Shown: in pieces, positions 1 through 10,700 of the stretch
Layout: each line of letters opens with the position of its first letter
How positions within the stretch are numbered: position 1 is the stretch's first letter
Assembly: GCA_019321725.1 (NCBI GenBank)
Contig: CM033121.1
Coordinates: 15,748,001-15,812,000 of the forward strand
DNA length: 64,000 nucleotides
Origin: Paulownia fortunei
Lineage: Eukaryota; Streptophyta; Magnoliopsida; Lamiales; Paulowniaceae
Reading direction: 5' to 3'
Made by a program: the position numbers and the translations under genes
The notes under the pieces: model-generated
Seen by the model: the letters and a program-made list of their open reading frames with translations, nothing else
The model's database searches: none
Told to the model about the DNA's origin: nothing

Positions 1-279
1 TTGTATTATATTTTTAGACTGGTACTATATTTCGCTTTTAAAACTTTACTGTAAATAAGTATGTAAATATTGGGTCGTTGTGGGTGTTGTGCTCTTATAT
101 AAATACTGATCCTGCTATATACATGACATGTGTGAGAAAGTATTTTAAACAGGGTTGTGCATGTAAGAAGTGATTTATCTTTTCTTAAAGTGTTACAAAA
201 AAAATATTCCATGCATGCACACAGGTTCTATCATGTGAAATTATACTAGATATCTAGTTGTCGAGTAGTGGGTGTGACA
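1..279 (+). repeat. 5' LTR (3' end only) of Tekay element T1
   Basis: This is the last part of a long terminal repeat; its beginning lies outside the window. It ends in GGTGTGACA and is followed three bases later by a primer-binding site, which fixes the boundary. Its sequence around the TATA motif resembles the end of the solo LTR at 51564-54339. The family's LTR is about 2.8 kb, so roughly 90% of it is missing here. It would supply the promoter and R-U5 of the element. Confidence 0.8.
96..104 (+). promoter_or_regulatory. Putative TATA box of T1 LTR
   Basis: TATATAAAT lies about 180 bp before the LTR end. The homologous place in the solo LTR (54158-54167) also carries a TATATATAAA motif. 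Conservation of the motif and its distance to the LTR end suggest the core promoter; no transcript evidence is available. Confidence 0.5.
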
Positions 280-282
280 GAG

Positions 283-294
283 TGGTATCAGAGC
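283..294 (+). other. Primer-binding site of T1
   Basis: TGGTATCAGAGC directly after the LTR is the standard plant retrotransposon site complementary to the 3' end of initiator tRNA-Met, used to prime minus-strand DNA synthesis. Confidence 0.92.
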
Positions 295-450
295 CCAGGT
301 CTTGATTATGTAGACTGTCCATGTACATAATCTTAGAACTTGTGGAGCGCAGCCACCCCAGTAAGTGTTACGTTATCATATATTGCATTACATATTTTAT
401 GAATTATATTGGCCATATGTTGTCAAACTTGTGTAAAATAGCGCGGCAAA

Positions 451-1453
451 ATGGTGAGAACTCATGGTGAGAGCAATGGTGGTGCCAGAGTGCACAGAAA
501 GGAGACACCCACCCCGGTTAATGATCGAGATACCATGATTAATCGATTAACAGAGTTGATTGAACGATAGTCCGAACAAATTCAGCAACTGATTCGGCAG
601 AGGGATAATGGTGAGCAACCTGGGTGGAGGTAAACCAACAGTGGGCGGACTATATATATATGGTGGGAGAATGATTTAGGAGGCTGGATCCCCCAACATT
701 TGAGGATGCGATTGATCCTACCACTGCAGAGGACTGGTTGAGGACCCTGGAAAACATGTTCCAGTATAGTAGGGTGCCAGTAGAGGAGAGGGTAATGTGT
801 GCCACTTTCATGCTTCGCGGTAGTGCAGGCCATTGGTGGGACATGATCAGTAACATAGAGGACATTACTACCATGAGCTGGGACAGATTCAAGGAGTTAT
901 TCTGAAATAAATATTTCACGGCCCCAGTTCGCATGATAAAGATGAATGCGTTTATACAACTGTGACAAGGAGCGATGACTGTTGGGGAATATATTCATAA
1001 ATTTGAACAACTATCCAGATTTGCTACGCATATGGTCAGCACTGAAGCACTTAAAGTAGAGAGATTTTTAGAGGGTTTGAGGCCAAAGTTATACGGGATG
1101 TGAATATGGCGGGTACTCAAGGGGTGACATTTTCACAGGTGGCTGAGAGGGCACTAGTGGCAAAATAGGTTGAATTAAGAATCGCTCGTGCACAAGAGGC
1201 TTGACAGCAACTCAGATAGCAGGGACAGAGATGGACTGTAGGGCAAAAGAGGCCGGTCCAAATGCAGAAGCCGATCCAAATACAAAAGCCGGGATTTAAA
1301 TTTCAAGAAAAATAAGGCCAACAAAAAGAAGGTCAAAGTAAGAGGCCACGGGTCGAATAAGGAAAAACACCGATGCTAGAAGCTGTATGTAAAAAATATG
1401 GTAATCGACATACTAGAGGCTGCTATGTAGATACTAGGACGTGCTTTTGATAC
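451..1453 (+). pseudogene. gag pseudogene of T1 (Tekay)
   Basis: This is the capsid-type Gag region of a Tekay chromovirus. The likely start is the ATG at 451 (MVRTHGESNGG), and the same start context is seen in the T4 stub at 61527 (minus). A retrotransposon Gag core follows at about 790-1180 (GHWWD, FKELF, FLEGL). Several stops break it, for example at 568-570, 902-904 and 963-965, and there are small frameshifts. The zinc-knuckle region near 1375-1490 is recognisable (GYIAKFCPG) but frameshifted. The protein cannot be made whole. The frame runs on into protease, as usual for this group. Confidence 0.8.
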
Positions 1454-2946
1454 GTGATGCCAGGATATATTGCTAAATTTTGCCCAGGTAAACAAAATCA
1501 GACTGGCCAAAGGAATGTACCAGCCAAAGTGTTCACCATGACCAGGGCGGATGCAAAGGCAAATCCATCGGTGGTGACAGGTAAACTTTATATTTCTAGT
1601 GTTCCAACATTTGTGTTATTTGATTTTGGAGCCACGCATTCATTTGCATCCACTGAGTACATGAAGAGGCTGGGTAGAATACTAGATGTAGCAAAAATCA
1701 GTTATAGTGTAACAGTCCCCTCTGGAGATGCTAGACAAACTGATCGGATTTTGAGAGCTTGTGCTATACTTGTTGAAGGTAGAGAATTACATGCTGATTT
1801 GATTGTACTAGATATGAATGATTACGATGTTATTTTGGGCATGGATTGGTTGTCAAAGTATGGGGCTACTATCGACTGTAAGGAAAAGACAGTGACATTT
1901 CAACTTTCTGGGAAAGAGTCATTCACATTTGCCAGCATTGTGAAGAATTTCAGATTCCCTATGATTTTAGCAGTGAAGGCACAACGACTACTCGATGATG
2001 GTTGTGAAGAGTACTTGGTGAGTGTCATGAACATTAAGGAACAACACCCACCAACTCTAAGTGAAATACCAGTGGTGCGGGAATATACTAAAGTATTCCC
2101 AGATGATCTCCCAAGACTGCCACCAGATCGTGAAATAGAGTTTATTATTGACATACAACCAGGAACGTCTCCAATTTCTAAAACTCCCTACAGAATGACT
2201 CCCTTGGAGTTGAAAGAATTGAAAGTACAATTGCAGGACTTGTTGGACAAGGGATTCATCAGACCGAGTTTTTCACCTTGGGGAGCACCAGTTCTGTTTG
2301 TACGTAAAAAGGATGGCACCATGAGACTGTGCATCGATTATCGAGAGTTGAATAGGGTCATGGTTAAGAATAAATATCCGTTACCCAGAATCAATGATTT
2401 ATTTGACCAGCTTCATGGTGCCACAATATTTTCAAAGATTAACTTACGCTCCGGGTACCATCAACTGAAAATAAAGGAAGAGGATATCCCCAAGACGGCA
2501 TTTAGTACAAGATATGGGCACTATGAATTTTTAATGATGCCATTCGAATTGACTAATGCTCCAGTGGATCTGATGAATAGAGTGTTTAAGGAGTTTCTGG
2601 ATAAATTTGTTATTGTGTTCATCGATGACATTCTGGTTTACTCCAAAACTAAAGAAGAGCATACCGCACATTTAACACAAGTACTAGAGGTCCTGAAAGC
2701 GAAGCAGTTATATGCCAAATTCAAGAAATGTGATTTCTGGTTAGATCGTGTGGTATTTATGGGACATGTTATATCAGGAGCGGGAATATCAGTAGATCCA
2801 AGTATAGTTGAAGCTATCAACAACTGGATGCAGCCTGCTAATCCTTCGGAGGTGCATAGTTTTTTAGGTTTAGATGGATATTACCGAAGATTTGTGGAGT
2901 GGTTCTCCAAGATTGCTATGCCATTGACATAATTAACTAGAAAAGG
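1454..2946 (+). pseudogene. pol: protease and reverse transcriptase of T1
   Basis: One long open stretch covers the zinc-knuckle tail, an aspartic protease and reverse transcriptase. The protease active site reads FDFGATHSF at about 1620-1646, where the family has D-S-G, so the catalytic triplet is altered. Reverse transcriptase follows from about 2200: [26 protein letters not shown], and the catalytic FIDDIL at 2618-2635. A small in-frame loss near [11 protein letters not shown] removes residues present in related copies. The stretch ends at a TAA (2930-2932) where related elements have Gln (PLTQLTRK); T3 has the same stop. Beyond it the frame continues into RNase H. Confidence 0.9.
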
Positions 2947-3522
2947 ATGACGTTTAGATGGACGGATATGTGTGAGCGAAGTTTCCAGGAGCTAAAAAAG
3001 AGGTTGACTTCAGCACCTATTCTCTCAATTTCGTCAGGTACTGGAGGATTCATAATTTACAGTGACGCGTCGAAGAATGGATTAGGATGTGTACTGATGC
3101 AGAATGGCAAAGTAATTGCATATGCGTCCAGGCAACTTAAAGAGTATGAAAAAAATTACCCCACGCACGACTTGGAACTTGCTGCTGTAGTATTTGCGCT
3201 TAAAATATGGAGGCACTATTTATATGGTGAACGGTGCGAGATTTATACTGATCACAAGAGCCTCAAATACTTCTTCACATAGAAAGAGTTGAATATGCGG
3301 CAATGGAGATGGCTGGAACTGGTAAAAGATTATGATTGTGTGATCAATTACCACCTCGGTAAAGCCAACGTTGTAGCTGATGCATTGAGCCGAAAATCCA
3401 CACAAAGTACAATAGCTATGGCTTCAATTCAGAAACCAGAATTGAATGAGTTGCAGAAAATGAATATAGAGATTTTACAGACAGGAGTAATAGAGGCAAA
3501 GTTGGCAGCCCTAATGCTTTAG
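2947..3522 (+). pseudogene. pol: RNase H of T1
   Basis: This continues the polyprotein with a Ty3-type RNase H that degrades the RNA strand of the RNA-DNA hybrid. Visible motifs are [10 protein letters not shown] (first catalytic Asp at 3064-3066), [17 protein letters not shown], and [10 protein letters not shown] followed by a TAG at 3280-3282 in place of Gln. After the stop come [14 protein letters not shown] and [14 protein letters not shown] second TAG ends the segment at 3520-3522. The catalytic residues are present; the stops are the damage. Confidence 0.88.
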
Positions 3523-4952
3523 CCTACGCTAATTGATTGGATCAAACAGGGCCAGCGAGATGATGAATATCTCATCAATATGAGAAAATATGTTGCTGCA
3601 AGAAAGTCTCCTGAATTTAAGATGACTCGGAATGATATTTTACAATTTAGAAGACATTTTTTTGTGGCAAATATTGATAACATTCGGGAAGACATTTTAA
3701 AAGAGGCACATTCAACCCCTTATTCAGTACATCCAGGGGCTACCAAGATGTATAGAGACTTGAAAATACATTATTGGTGGCCGGGTATGAAAAATAACAT
3801 CGCCCAACATATGGAGCAATGTTTAACATGTCAGTAGATAAAGGCCGAACATCAAAGACCCACAGGGACTTTGCAACCTCTACTTATTCCAGAATGAAAA
3901 TGGGAAAGGATCACCATGGATTTCGTAACTGGTTTGCCAAAGACTACTAAGGGTCATGATGCTATTTGGGTTATCGTTGACAGATTGACCAAGTCTGCTC
4001 ATTTTCTTCCCATATGTTCTGCTTATTCCATGGATCGCTATACCCAATTATACGTTCAGGAGATTATCAAACTTTATGGAGTGCCATTGTCTATAGTTTC
4101 TGATAGAGATTCAAGATTTTTGTCTACTTTTTGGAGGAGTTTACACAAAGCTTTGGGACACAGTTATCATTCAGTACAACATATCATCCTCAGACGGATG
4201 GGCAATCTGAATGAACAATACAAACGTTGGAGGATATGCTCAGAGCCTATGTATTAGACATCCAAGGTCAATGGAGTAAATTCCTATCTTTAGTGGAGTT
4301 TGCATACAACAACAACTATCAGCTAGTATTGGAATGGCTCTCTATGAAATATTATATGGAAAAAAGTGTAGGTCTACGATACACTGGGATGAAGTTGGTG
4401 AGAAGAAACTTTTAGGCCCAGATATGATTCGAGAGATGACAGAAGTCGTGTTACAGATTCGACAAAGAATGCAAATTGCCCAAAATCGACAGAAAAGTTA
4501 CACAGATCGACAAAGAAGGGCGTTGGAGTTTGCGACAGAAGATCAGGTATTTTTGAAAGTAGCACCAATGAAGGGCATCATGCGGTTTGGGAAGAAAGGA
4601 AAATTGAGTCCCAGATACATTGGCCCATTCTCGATGATTGAAAGAATTGGTGATGTTTCTTACAAACTGGATCTGCCAACATCTATATCCCAAATACACA
4701 ATGTATTTCATATGTCTATGCTGAGGAAATATATTGCTAATCCCTCTCACATTCTGAAGAATGAACTAGTGGAATTAAAGGCAGATTTGAGCTACGAAGA
4801 AAACCTTGTACAGATTTTGTTATGAGAAGTGAAGCAGCTAAGAAATAAACAGATTCCATTGTTAAAGTGTTATGGAGAAACCAATTGGTAGAAGAGGCCA
4901 CTTGGGAAAGAGAGGATGAAATGAGAACTAAGTATCCTGAACTTTTTCGGTA
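3523..4952 (+). pseudogene. pol: integrase and chromodomain of T1
   Basis: The integrase zinc-binding domain lies at about 3700-3834 (HSTPYSVHPG, WWPGMK, CLTCQ) and is followed by a TAG. The DDE core begins at MDFVTGLPK (3916) and keeps IVSDRDSRF; a frameshift near 4150 disrupts the stretch before the catalytic Glu (YHPQTDGQSE in T3). The C-terminal domain continues as FGKKGKLSPRYIGPF and HNVFHMSMLRKY (to about 4730). A Tekay-type chromodomain follows (about 4800-4950), again broken by frameshifts and stops. This domain, which steers insertion to modified chromatin, is the reason for the chromovirus call. Confidence 0.87.
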
Positions 4953-4980
4953 AGTAAAATTTCGGGGATGAAATTTTTAT

Positions 4981-4993
4981 AAGGAGGAGAGGA
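4981..4993 (+). other. Polypurine tract of T1
   Basis: AAGGAGGAGAGGA immediately precedes the 3' LTR start TGTGATACC. It is the plus-strand priming site. The matching tract in T3 is at 61198-61210. Confidence 0.85.
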
Positions 4994-5755
4994 TGTGATA
5001 CCGGAGCCTCTTACTACTCACATGGCCACATAATTCATGCCTTACATGTTAATTACGTGCGATTTGCATTGGTATGACATCATATAATTCATTTTATTTT
5101 ATACGGCGTTGTTAACCATTAAACTTAATTTTGAAGCTCTCGCATGGTATTGATTATCGAATTCCCTAACCGAAGTGGTTGATTTTGTATTGAGGTAAGA
5201 AGAAATTCAGGTATCAAGTGAATAGTGCTAGGTTACACGTGGTAACCTTAGGAGTTCGAATTGCAGGTTCGCGTGCATGGATTTGCATATGTATGAGTAT
5301 GCATGGATTTGCATGCTTATATGATTATTGGCTATTAGATTATGGCAGTGTACAAAGCTATTTTCCGGTGCATGGGATAGTAGCGTTGGTCAGGGGCCCA
5401 AGAAAGAAATAATTTTGAGAGAAATATTTTGATGCATAAAATTGCATTGTGGGCATAGCATTTTAAGATGCATGACTTGATATTGTGGATTATTCTTTGA
5501 CATGCATAATCATTACTTGCTTAGCGTTAGCTCATATAATTTATGCATTATAGGTGAGTACGACGACGCTTGAAGCATCTTTTACTGGTTGGGCGATTGT
5601 TGGAGCTCCTACAGGTATCTGAGGGAGTGTGTACATGGATGACGACCTGTTGGGCTATTTTGTTGGCTTGTTATATTTTGAGTCTGATGTATTACATTTT
5701 TTGAGTCTGTTGTATTTTGTTGGCTTGTTATATTTTGAGTCTGTTATTATAACCG
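4994..5755 (+). repeat. 3' LTR of T1, rearranged and truncated
   Basis: It starts TGTGATACC right after the polypurine tract. From about 5260 it aligns with the solo LTR near 53710-54100 (shared stretches such as GATTATTGG, GGGCATAGCATTTT and GGATGACGACCTGTTGG). Compared with that 2.8 kb LTR, the middle is missing or strongly diverged. It stops at about 5755, where it runs straight into a copy of RNase H coding sequence, so the LTR end and any target duplication are gone. Confidence 0.78.
5657..5742 (+). repeat. 57-bp-spaced direct repeat in T1 3' LTR
   Basis: A unit of about 29 bp beginning TTTTGTTGGCTTG occurs at 5657-5685 and again at 5714-5742, with a degenerate GAGTCTG remnant between. 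It looks like a local tandem duplication close to the LTR breakpoint. Confidence 0.7.
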
Positions 5756-6051
5756 AAGAATGGATTAGGATGTGTACTGATGCAGAATGGCAAAGTAATT
5801 GCGTATGTGTCCAGGCAACTTAAAGAGTATGAAAAGAATTACCCCACGCACGACTTGGAACATGCTGCTGTAGTATTTACGCTTAAAATATGGAGGTACT
5901 ATTTATATGGTGAACGATGCGAGATCTATACTGATCACAAGAGCCTCAAATACTTCTTCACACAGAAAGAGTTGAATATACGACAGTGGAGATGGCTGGA
6001 ACTGGTAAAAGATTATGATTGTGTGATCAATTACCACCCCGGTAAAGCCCT
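5756..6051 (+). pseudogene. RNase H fragment of T1 family
   Basis: This is a near copy of T1 RNase H (3074-3364), starting inside the DASKNG motif and ending at the GKA of the connection domain. It includes the [15 protein letters not shown] motif without the stop that T1 carries, so it comes from a different copy of the family. It is joined abruptly on the left to an LTR and on the right to reverse transcriptase of another gypsy family. Confidence 0.85.
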
Positions 6052-7092
6052 AGTTATTTTTCTTGGACAACACCTATGTTGTTCGTGAAAATGAAGGATG
6101 GTACATTGCGTTTGTGCATTGATTATAGAGAGTTGAATAAAATAACAGTCAAGAATAAGTATCTACAGCCAAGAATAGATAATTTGTTTGATCAATTGCA
6201 AGGAGCATCTGTATTTTCTAAGATTGATTTGTGCTCTAGGTATCATCAATTGAAGATCAAGGAAGAAGACATACCAAAGACTGCATTCTGAACAAGGTAT
6301 GGACATTATGAATTTCTAGTGATGCCTTTCGGTTTAATCAATGCCCCTGCAGGTTTTATGGATCTAATGAATAGGGTGTTCAAGCAATATCTTGATAAAT
6401 TTGTGATTGTGTTTATTGATGATATCCTAATTTATTCACGGGATAAAGATGAGCACAAAGAACATTTAAAGATTGTGCTGCAAGTTCTTAAGGAAAAACA
6501 GTTGTATGCTAAATTCAAGAAGTGTGAGTTTTGGCTTGAACAAGAAGTATTCCTAGGTCATGTAGTATCCAAGGATGGCATTTCTGTTGATCCGGGCAAG
6601 GTAGAAGCTGTCATTAAGTGGCCAACACCAACAAATGTATCAGAAGTAAGGCGTTTCTTGGAATTAGCAAGGTACTATTGACGATTTGTTCAGGGGTTTT
6701 CAAATATAGCAACTCCAATGACAATGTTGACAAGAAAGAATGTGAAGTTCTTGTGGACCGATGCTTGTGAAAGAAGTTTTCAAGAAGTAAAACATAAATT
6801 GACTACAACTCCTCTTCTTACTATTCCAATTGGAATTGGTGGATTCGTGGTGTATAGCGACGCTTCAAAAAATAGTTTGGGTGCTGTTTTGATGCAAAAT
6901 GGGAAGGTTATTGCCTATGCTTCAAGGCAATTGAAGGAATATGAAAAGAATTATCCAACCCATGATTTGGAACTTGCTGCTGTGGTTTTTGCCTTGAAAA
7001 TTTGGAGACATTATTTGTATGGTAAGAAGTGTGAGATATACATAGATCATAAGAGTTTTACACAAAAAGAGTTGAATATGAGACAAAGAAGA
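6052..7092 (+). pseudogene. Reverse transcriptase-RNase H fragment of G2 family
   Basis: From [20 protein letters not shown] (about 6079) through FIDDILIYS (6410-6437) to the RNase H motif [10 protein letters not shown] (about 6855-6885) and [17 protein letters not shown], this follows the protein encoded on the minus strand at 31500-32640, but here on the plus strand. Stops lie at 6289-6291 and 6679-6681, and there is a deletion after DHKS. It begins and ends mid-domain, with no LTRs. It ends at about 7092 against the Harbinger relic. Confidence 0.85.
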
Positions 7093-7828
7093 TTCCATTA
7101 TACTGATGATTCAAGAGTGTCAATTAAGTCATTATTGTCCCCTTTTTCATGATTGTTGTCAACGTTGTCATCTAAAAGGTGCTCCAAGGGATCAACAACC
7201 AGTTTTGTCTATATGAAGTTATGCATCAATCAGCATGATTTGATAATTCAATTTTGAACCTTGATAAGGTAATACAACAGGCTTCTTAAAATTCCCTAAT
7301 GCATTTTCAACAAACTAATATATGCATTGTATGACATTGCGTGCCTTTGAGTGTATCATATTGAAATACCCTTGAAATGTTTAAAGTATTGAAATGTTTG
7401 AGGCCTTATAGATGACTAAGCCCATTCATCCAATGATGCCTAACACCTTTATATGGTGTCAAGAAACCGTCCCCATTTGTGTAACAATTATCACACAAAT
7501 ACTAATATCCAAAATGTTTAGAGGTTATCTTAACTAAGTTCAACCTACATAAATCAAATTTCTATGCTAAATAAAATATCTATTTCTTGTACATTGTGCA
7601 AAAAATAAAGAGAAGTGTGTTCAACACTCTAGCATCCGCAGGCAAACCCTTCCCAATAGGGAAGGACATACATAAATTTTATTTCTCTACCACATACACC
7701 AAGAATGTTTGTACATACATCAACTTTTCTTTTCCTATACCTTGGCCTATCAACCACGCAAACCTTTACCTCAATGTAAGTGTAATCTAGTGCACCTAAA
7801 CGTCCATGCTGAACCAATAGTAGTGGAT
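7093..7828 (-). pseudogene. PIF/Harbinger transposase relic, C-terminal part
   Basis: Read on the minus strand from 7828, the translation gives LGALDYTYIEV, VDRPRYRKRK, TNILGVCGREIKFMYVLP and WEG. These match the DDE nuclease of plant PIF/Harbinger transposases (usual LGALDGTYI, VLPGWEGSA). Further on come GDGFLTPYKGVRHH, a decayed stretch and VDPLEHLLDDN, in the usual family order, with several frameshifts and stops. The first catalytic Asp is present, but the rest of the active site has decayed. The N-terminal half lies at 17195-17640, on the other side of copia B1. Confidence 0.75.
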
Positions 7829-7833
7829 GTAGT
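7829..7833. repeat. Target-site duplication of copia B1 (left)
   Basis: GTAGT here equals GTAGT at 17190-17194, just outside the other LTR. Five bases is the normal length for Ty1/copia integration. Confidence 0.85.
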
Positions 7834-9945
7834 TCTTAGAGTAGTGCCCGACGTGCCAATTGTTCTGGCCGTTCTTATACTCTTGCGAATCATTCTTATT
7901 TATATTAATATCATTTAAATGACAATCTTTATCTTAAATTCATCATAAGAATTAGATAAAGTCCTTAGATCACACATAGCTGTGGGGTGTGGTTGCGCAT
8001 ATAATGGTGATCGTGGAATATGCCTCTAAGGCTGTGATCTTAAAACGTTCTAAGTTAAGGATCAATGAGATGGGACATTATTGATCCCATTGAAACTTGC
8101 GCATATGATGCAGGCTTGAAAGGAGGACGCCTCGTTCCATAGGTATTGGTGTGGAGACACTAGTGCATGTATGCGGGTGCTTGTTGAGAACAAGTACACT
8201 GAACAACCCCATCTGAAAATTCCCAATTGGAAATATTCTATTGTCGAATGGGAATTTTCTCGTTACGATAGTGCAAGAATTAGTTCTTGGACTTGAGACA
8301 CCATGGTAACCTTGTGCATGACATGTTGTACTTTGATGTATTTCCCGATTGCATGACAATCACAAGGGGTTTATATTGGGTGTAACATCTTCATGTATGG
8401 AGATTAATGAGTGGCCAACAAAGGATCCGTCACCTATCTAGATGAATAGGTGAATCTCTTATGTGTTCCACTATACTTAACTCTAAAATCCTTGACCAAG
8501 GTTGGATAAAAATTAGACGTATGGTTTTCTAATTATTCATCATCGAGTCAAGCTACTAGGAATGGAAACATAGTTATTGAGTTAATAGGGTTTCGACTTA
8601 ACATCCATGCCCTAGGATCAATTGGGAGATTAGATAATGGAAGGACCGTACTTGTATGGTATTCATAATTGAAATAGGTTCGCATATTCACCTTAGACTA
8701 GGAGTCATGATGCATTGCTAGATGTTTCTCATGTCTTGTGGGTTCTTGGAATTAATGAGTTAATTCCAAGAGAATTAATTAATTAGATTAATTAATTAGA
8801 ACAATTAATTGTTCAACTAAGTCACAAGAGTTGTGAGCCTACGGCTAGTTTAAAGTGAACCTAAGGGGTCACACACAAAACTTGGACAAGTCCATTTCTA
8901 GCCTAGAAATTAATCCAAGTGATGGATTAAATTAATTAATGTGATTAATTAATGGGGTTAAATTAATTCAAGTGTGGAATTAATTCAATTAATTAATTAG
9001 ATTAATTGATTGGACCTAATTGGATTAGAAAGCCCAATTGGAACATTTAATTAATTGATTGGATCAATTAAGTAAGAAAGACCTAATTAATTAAATGAAT
9101 TAATTTAATTGATTAGATCAATTAAATTAGAGCCTAATTGATTACTTAGGCCTAGGCCCATTAGGTGTGGGCTTGTAGGAAGCCCATTAGGAAATTAGAT
9201 TGGGAATTCAATTTCTATGAGGTAATAAGGAAAAAGGAAAGTCTTTATGGGATAAGGAAACTTACCAAAAGAGTTGGAGATAAGAAAGGAAAAAGAGTCC
9301 TATATTGAAATAACTTGTGATAGTCTTGATTGACAATCTTCTTGGATATTTTTATAGGGATTTTAATTGCAGATTTTAGTGAAAAAAAATAGTTTTCTTT
9401 CATCCCAAAAATTCATCCCTCCTTTTCTTTCAATCTCCAAAAGTTCACCAACCTTTTATCTAGTTTAATTCTTGATTTAATTTTTGAATTAAGAATTAAA
9501 TTAAACACATAAAACACTAATTGTTAGTATGTTCTTGTTCCAAACAAAATTGTTTTGGGATAGAATTATCGAATCGAAAACTACTAGCATATGATTCGAT
9601 TGCGAGTGGGCATCCAAGGTGTGGATACCGTTAGAGGGATAACATTTGGGATCCTAGAAGCAAATCAGATTTCAATCAAAGGGGTTTTGAATTGAAGAAC
9701 ATGGAGATACTTTTATGCAGGGATAACGATTTGAATTGTTTCAATTTCTACATCAGCCGGAGTGCAAATCAAGGTAAGAGTTTCTGAAACTTTCTTACTT
9801 TAACTATTAGAAAACGCACAACTGAATAATTGTGAAAGGGTTCCGAAATTCATTTTAATTACATGTAATATAATATATATTTATGTTTTTGAAAAAATTT
9901 AAATTCTACTGCGTATACATTTCCCGGGATCGCGCGAACCCAACA
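7834..9945 (+). repeat. 5' LTR of copia B1
   Basis: The repeat starts TCTTAGAG (the family start is TGTTAGAG, one base changed) and ends GAACCCAACA. It matches 15052-17189 along its whole length. The region 8750-9150 is a low-complexity run of TTAATTAA-type words present in all three copia elements. Confidence 0.9.
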
Positions 9946-9946
9946 G

Positions 9947-9958
9947 TGGTATCAGAGC
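9947..9958 (+). other. Primer-binding site of copia B1
   Basis: TGGTATCAGAGC lies one base after the LTR end and is complementary to initiator tRNA-Met. Confidence 0.92.
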
Positions 9959-10303
9959 CAAGGTTCGTGCATTTTTTATACTTTTCGATTATGTTTATTT
10001 AATATATGTGATAGATTAAATATTTATATGTGTGATTGGTTTTGAATCAATTAATTTCTTTGTTTGGGATTAATATTATTAATCATTTTAAATGTTGAAA
10101 TGTTTTAAGAACTGAGACGAGTTAAGAAATTGGATTTCTTGAAACGTGGCAATAAATAAAAAAAAATCAAATAAGTTGATTTCTTGATCAAGAAAATTAG
10201 TTTTTATCAAGTTTTCAAAATTTCTTGATGAGATCAAGAAACTATGAAATCAAGATTTTGTGAAAATCTTAAATTCTTGGACATTAAAAAAAAATTAGAG
10301 TGC

Positions 10304-10700
10304 CGACCACCCGACATGTGACATCGGGTGGGCTGCCAGTCACCCGGCGCACTGGCGTCGGGTTGCCTGCCGCCACCCGACGTGTGACATCGGGTGGGCA
10401 GCCAGCACCCGATGTGCGGGCGCCCTGCTACCCGACGTGTGACGTCGGGTGGGCAGCCGCACCTGACATGCGCGCGTCGGGTAGCCAGTCGGCACCCGAC
10501 GTGCGGCGCCCAGCCACCCGGACGTATGACATCAGGTGGGCTGCCGGCCACCTGAAGTCGAGCGCCGAGTTGCCTGCTGGCACCCGACGTGTGGGCGCCC
10601 AACCGCCCGATGGGTGGGCAGCCGGCACCCAACGTGCGGGCGCCCAACCACCCAACATGTGGGTGCCTAGCTGCCCGATGGGTGGTCTGCCCAGCCACTC
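10304..10700 (+). repeat. GC-rich hairpin array in copia B1 leader
   Basis: In an otherwise AT-rich leader, about 400 bp are GC-rich and built from degenerate units around CACCCGACGTGTGACATCGG. Units contain inverted repeats: CCACCCGA...TCGGGTGG at 10307-10331 and 10373-10397, and ACCCGAC...GTCGGGT at 10430-10450. Later units are more degenerate. Shorter GC-rich tracts sit in the leaders of elements A and C. It is not coding, although long frames happen to be open on both strands. Confidence 0.85.

Noticed and set aside
1900..2154. Antisense open frames across pol, also at 2638-2823, 4451-4750 and 58638-58886
   Set aside because: They are shadows of the retrotransposon coding strand; translations show no domain.
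8900..9150. Dense TTAATTAA-type words, possibly a satellite or origin-like element
   Set aside because: The same low-complexity stretch occurs at matching places in all three copia LTR sets, so it is part of the LTR and not a separate feature.
10304..10450. Regular palindromic repeats resembling a CRISPR array
   Set aside because: Units are of unequal length and degenerate, with no unique spacers of constant size, in a plant retrotransposon leader.
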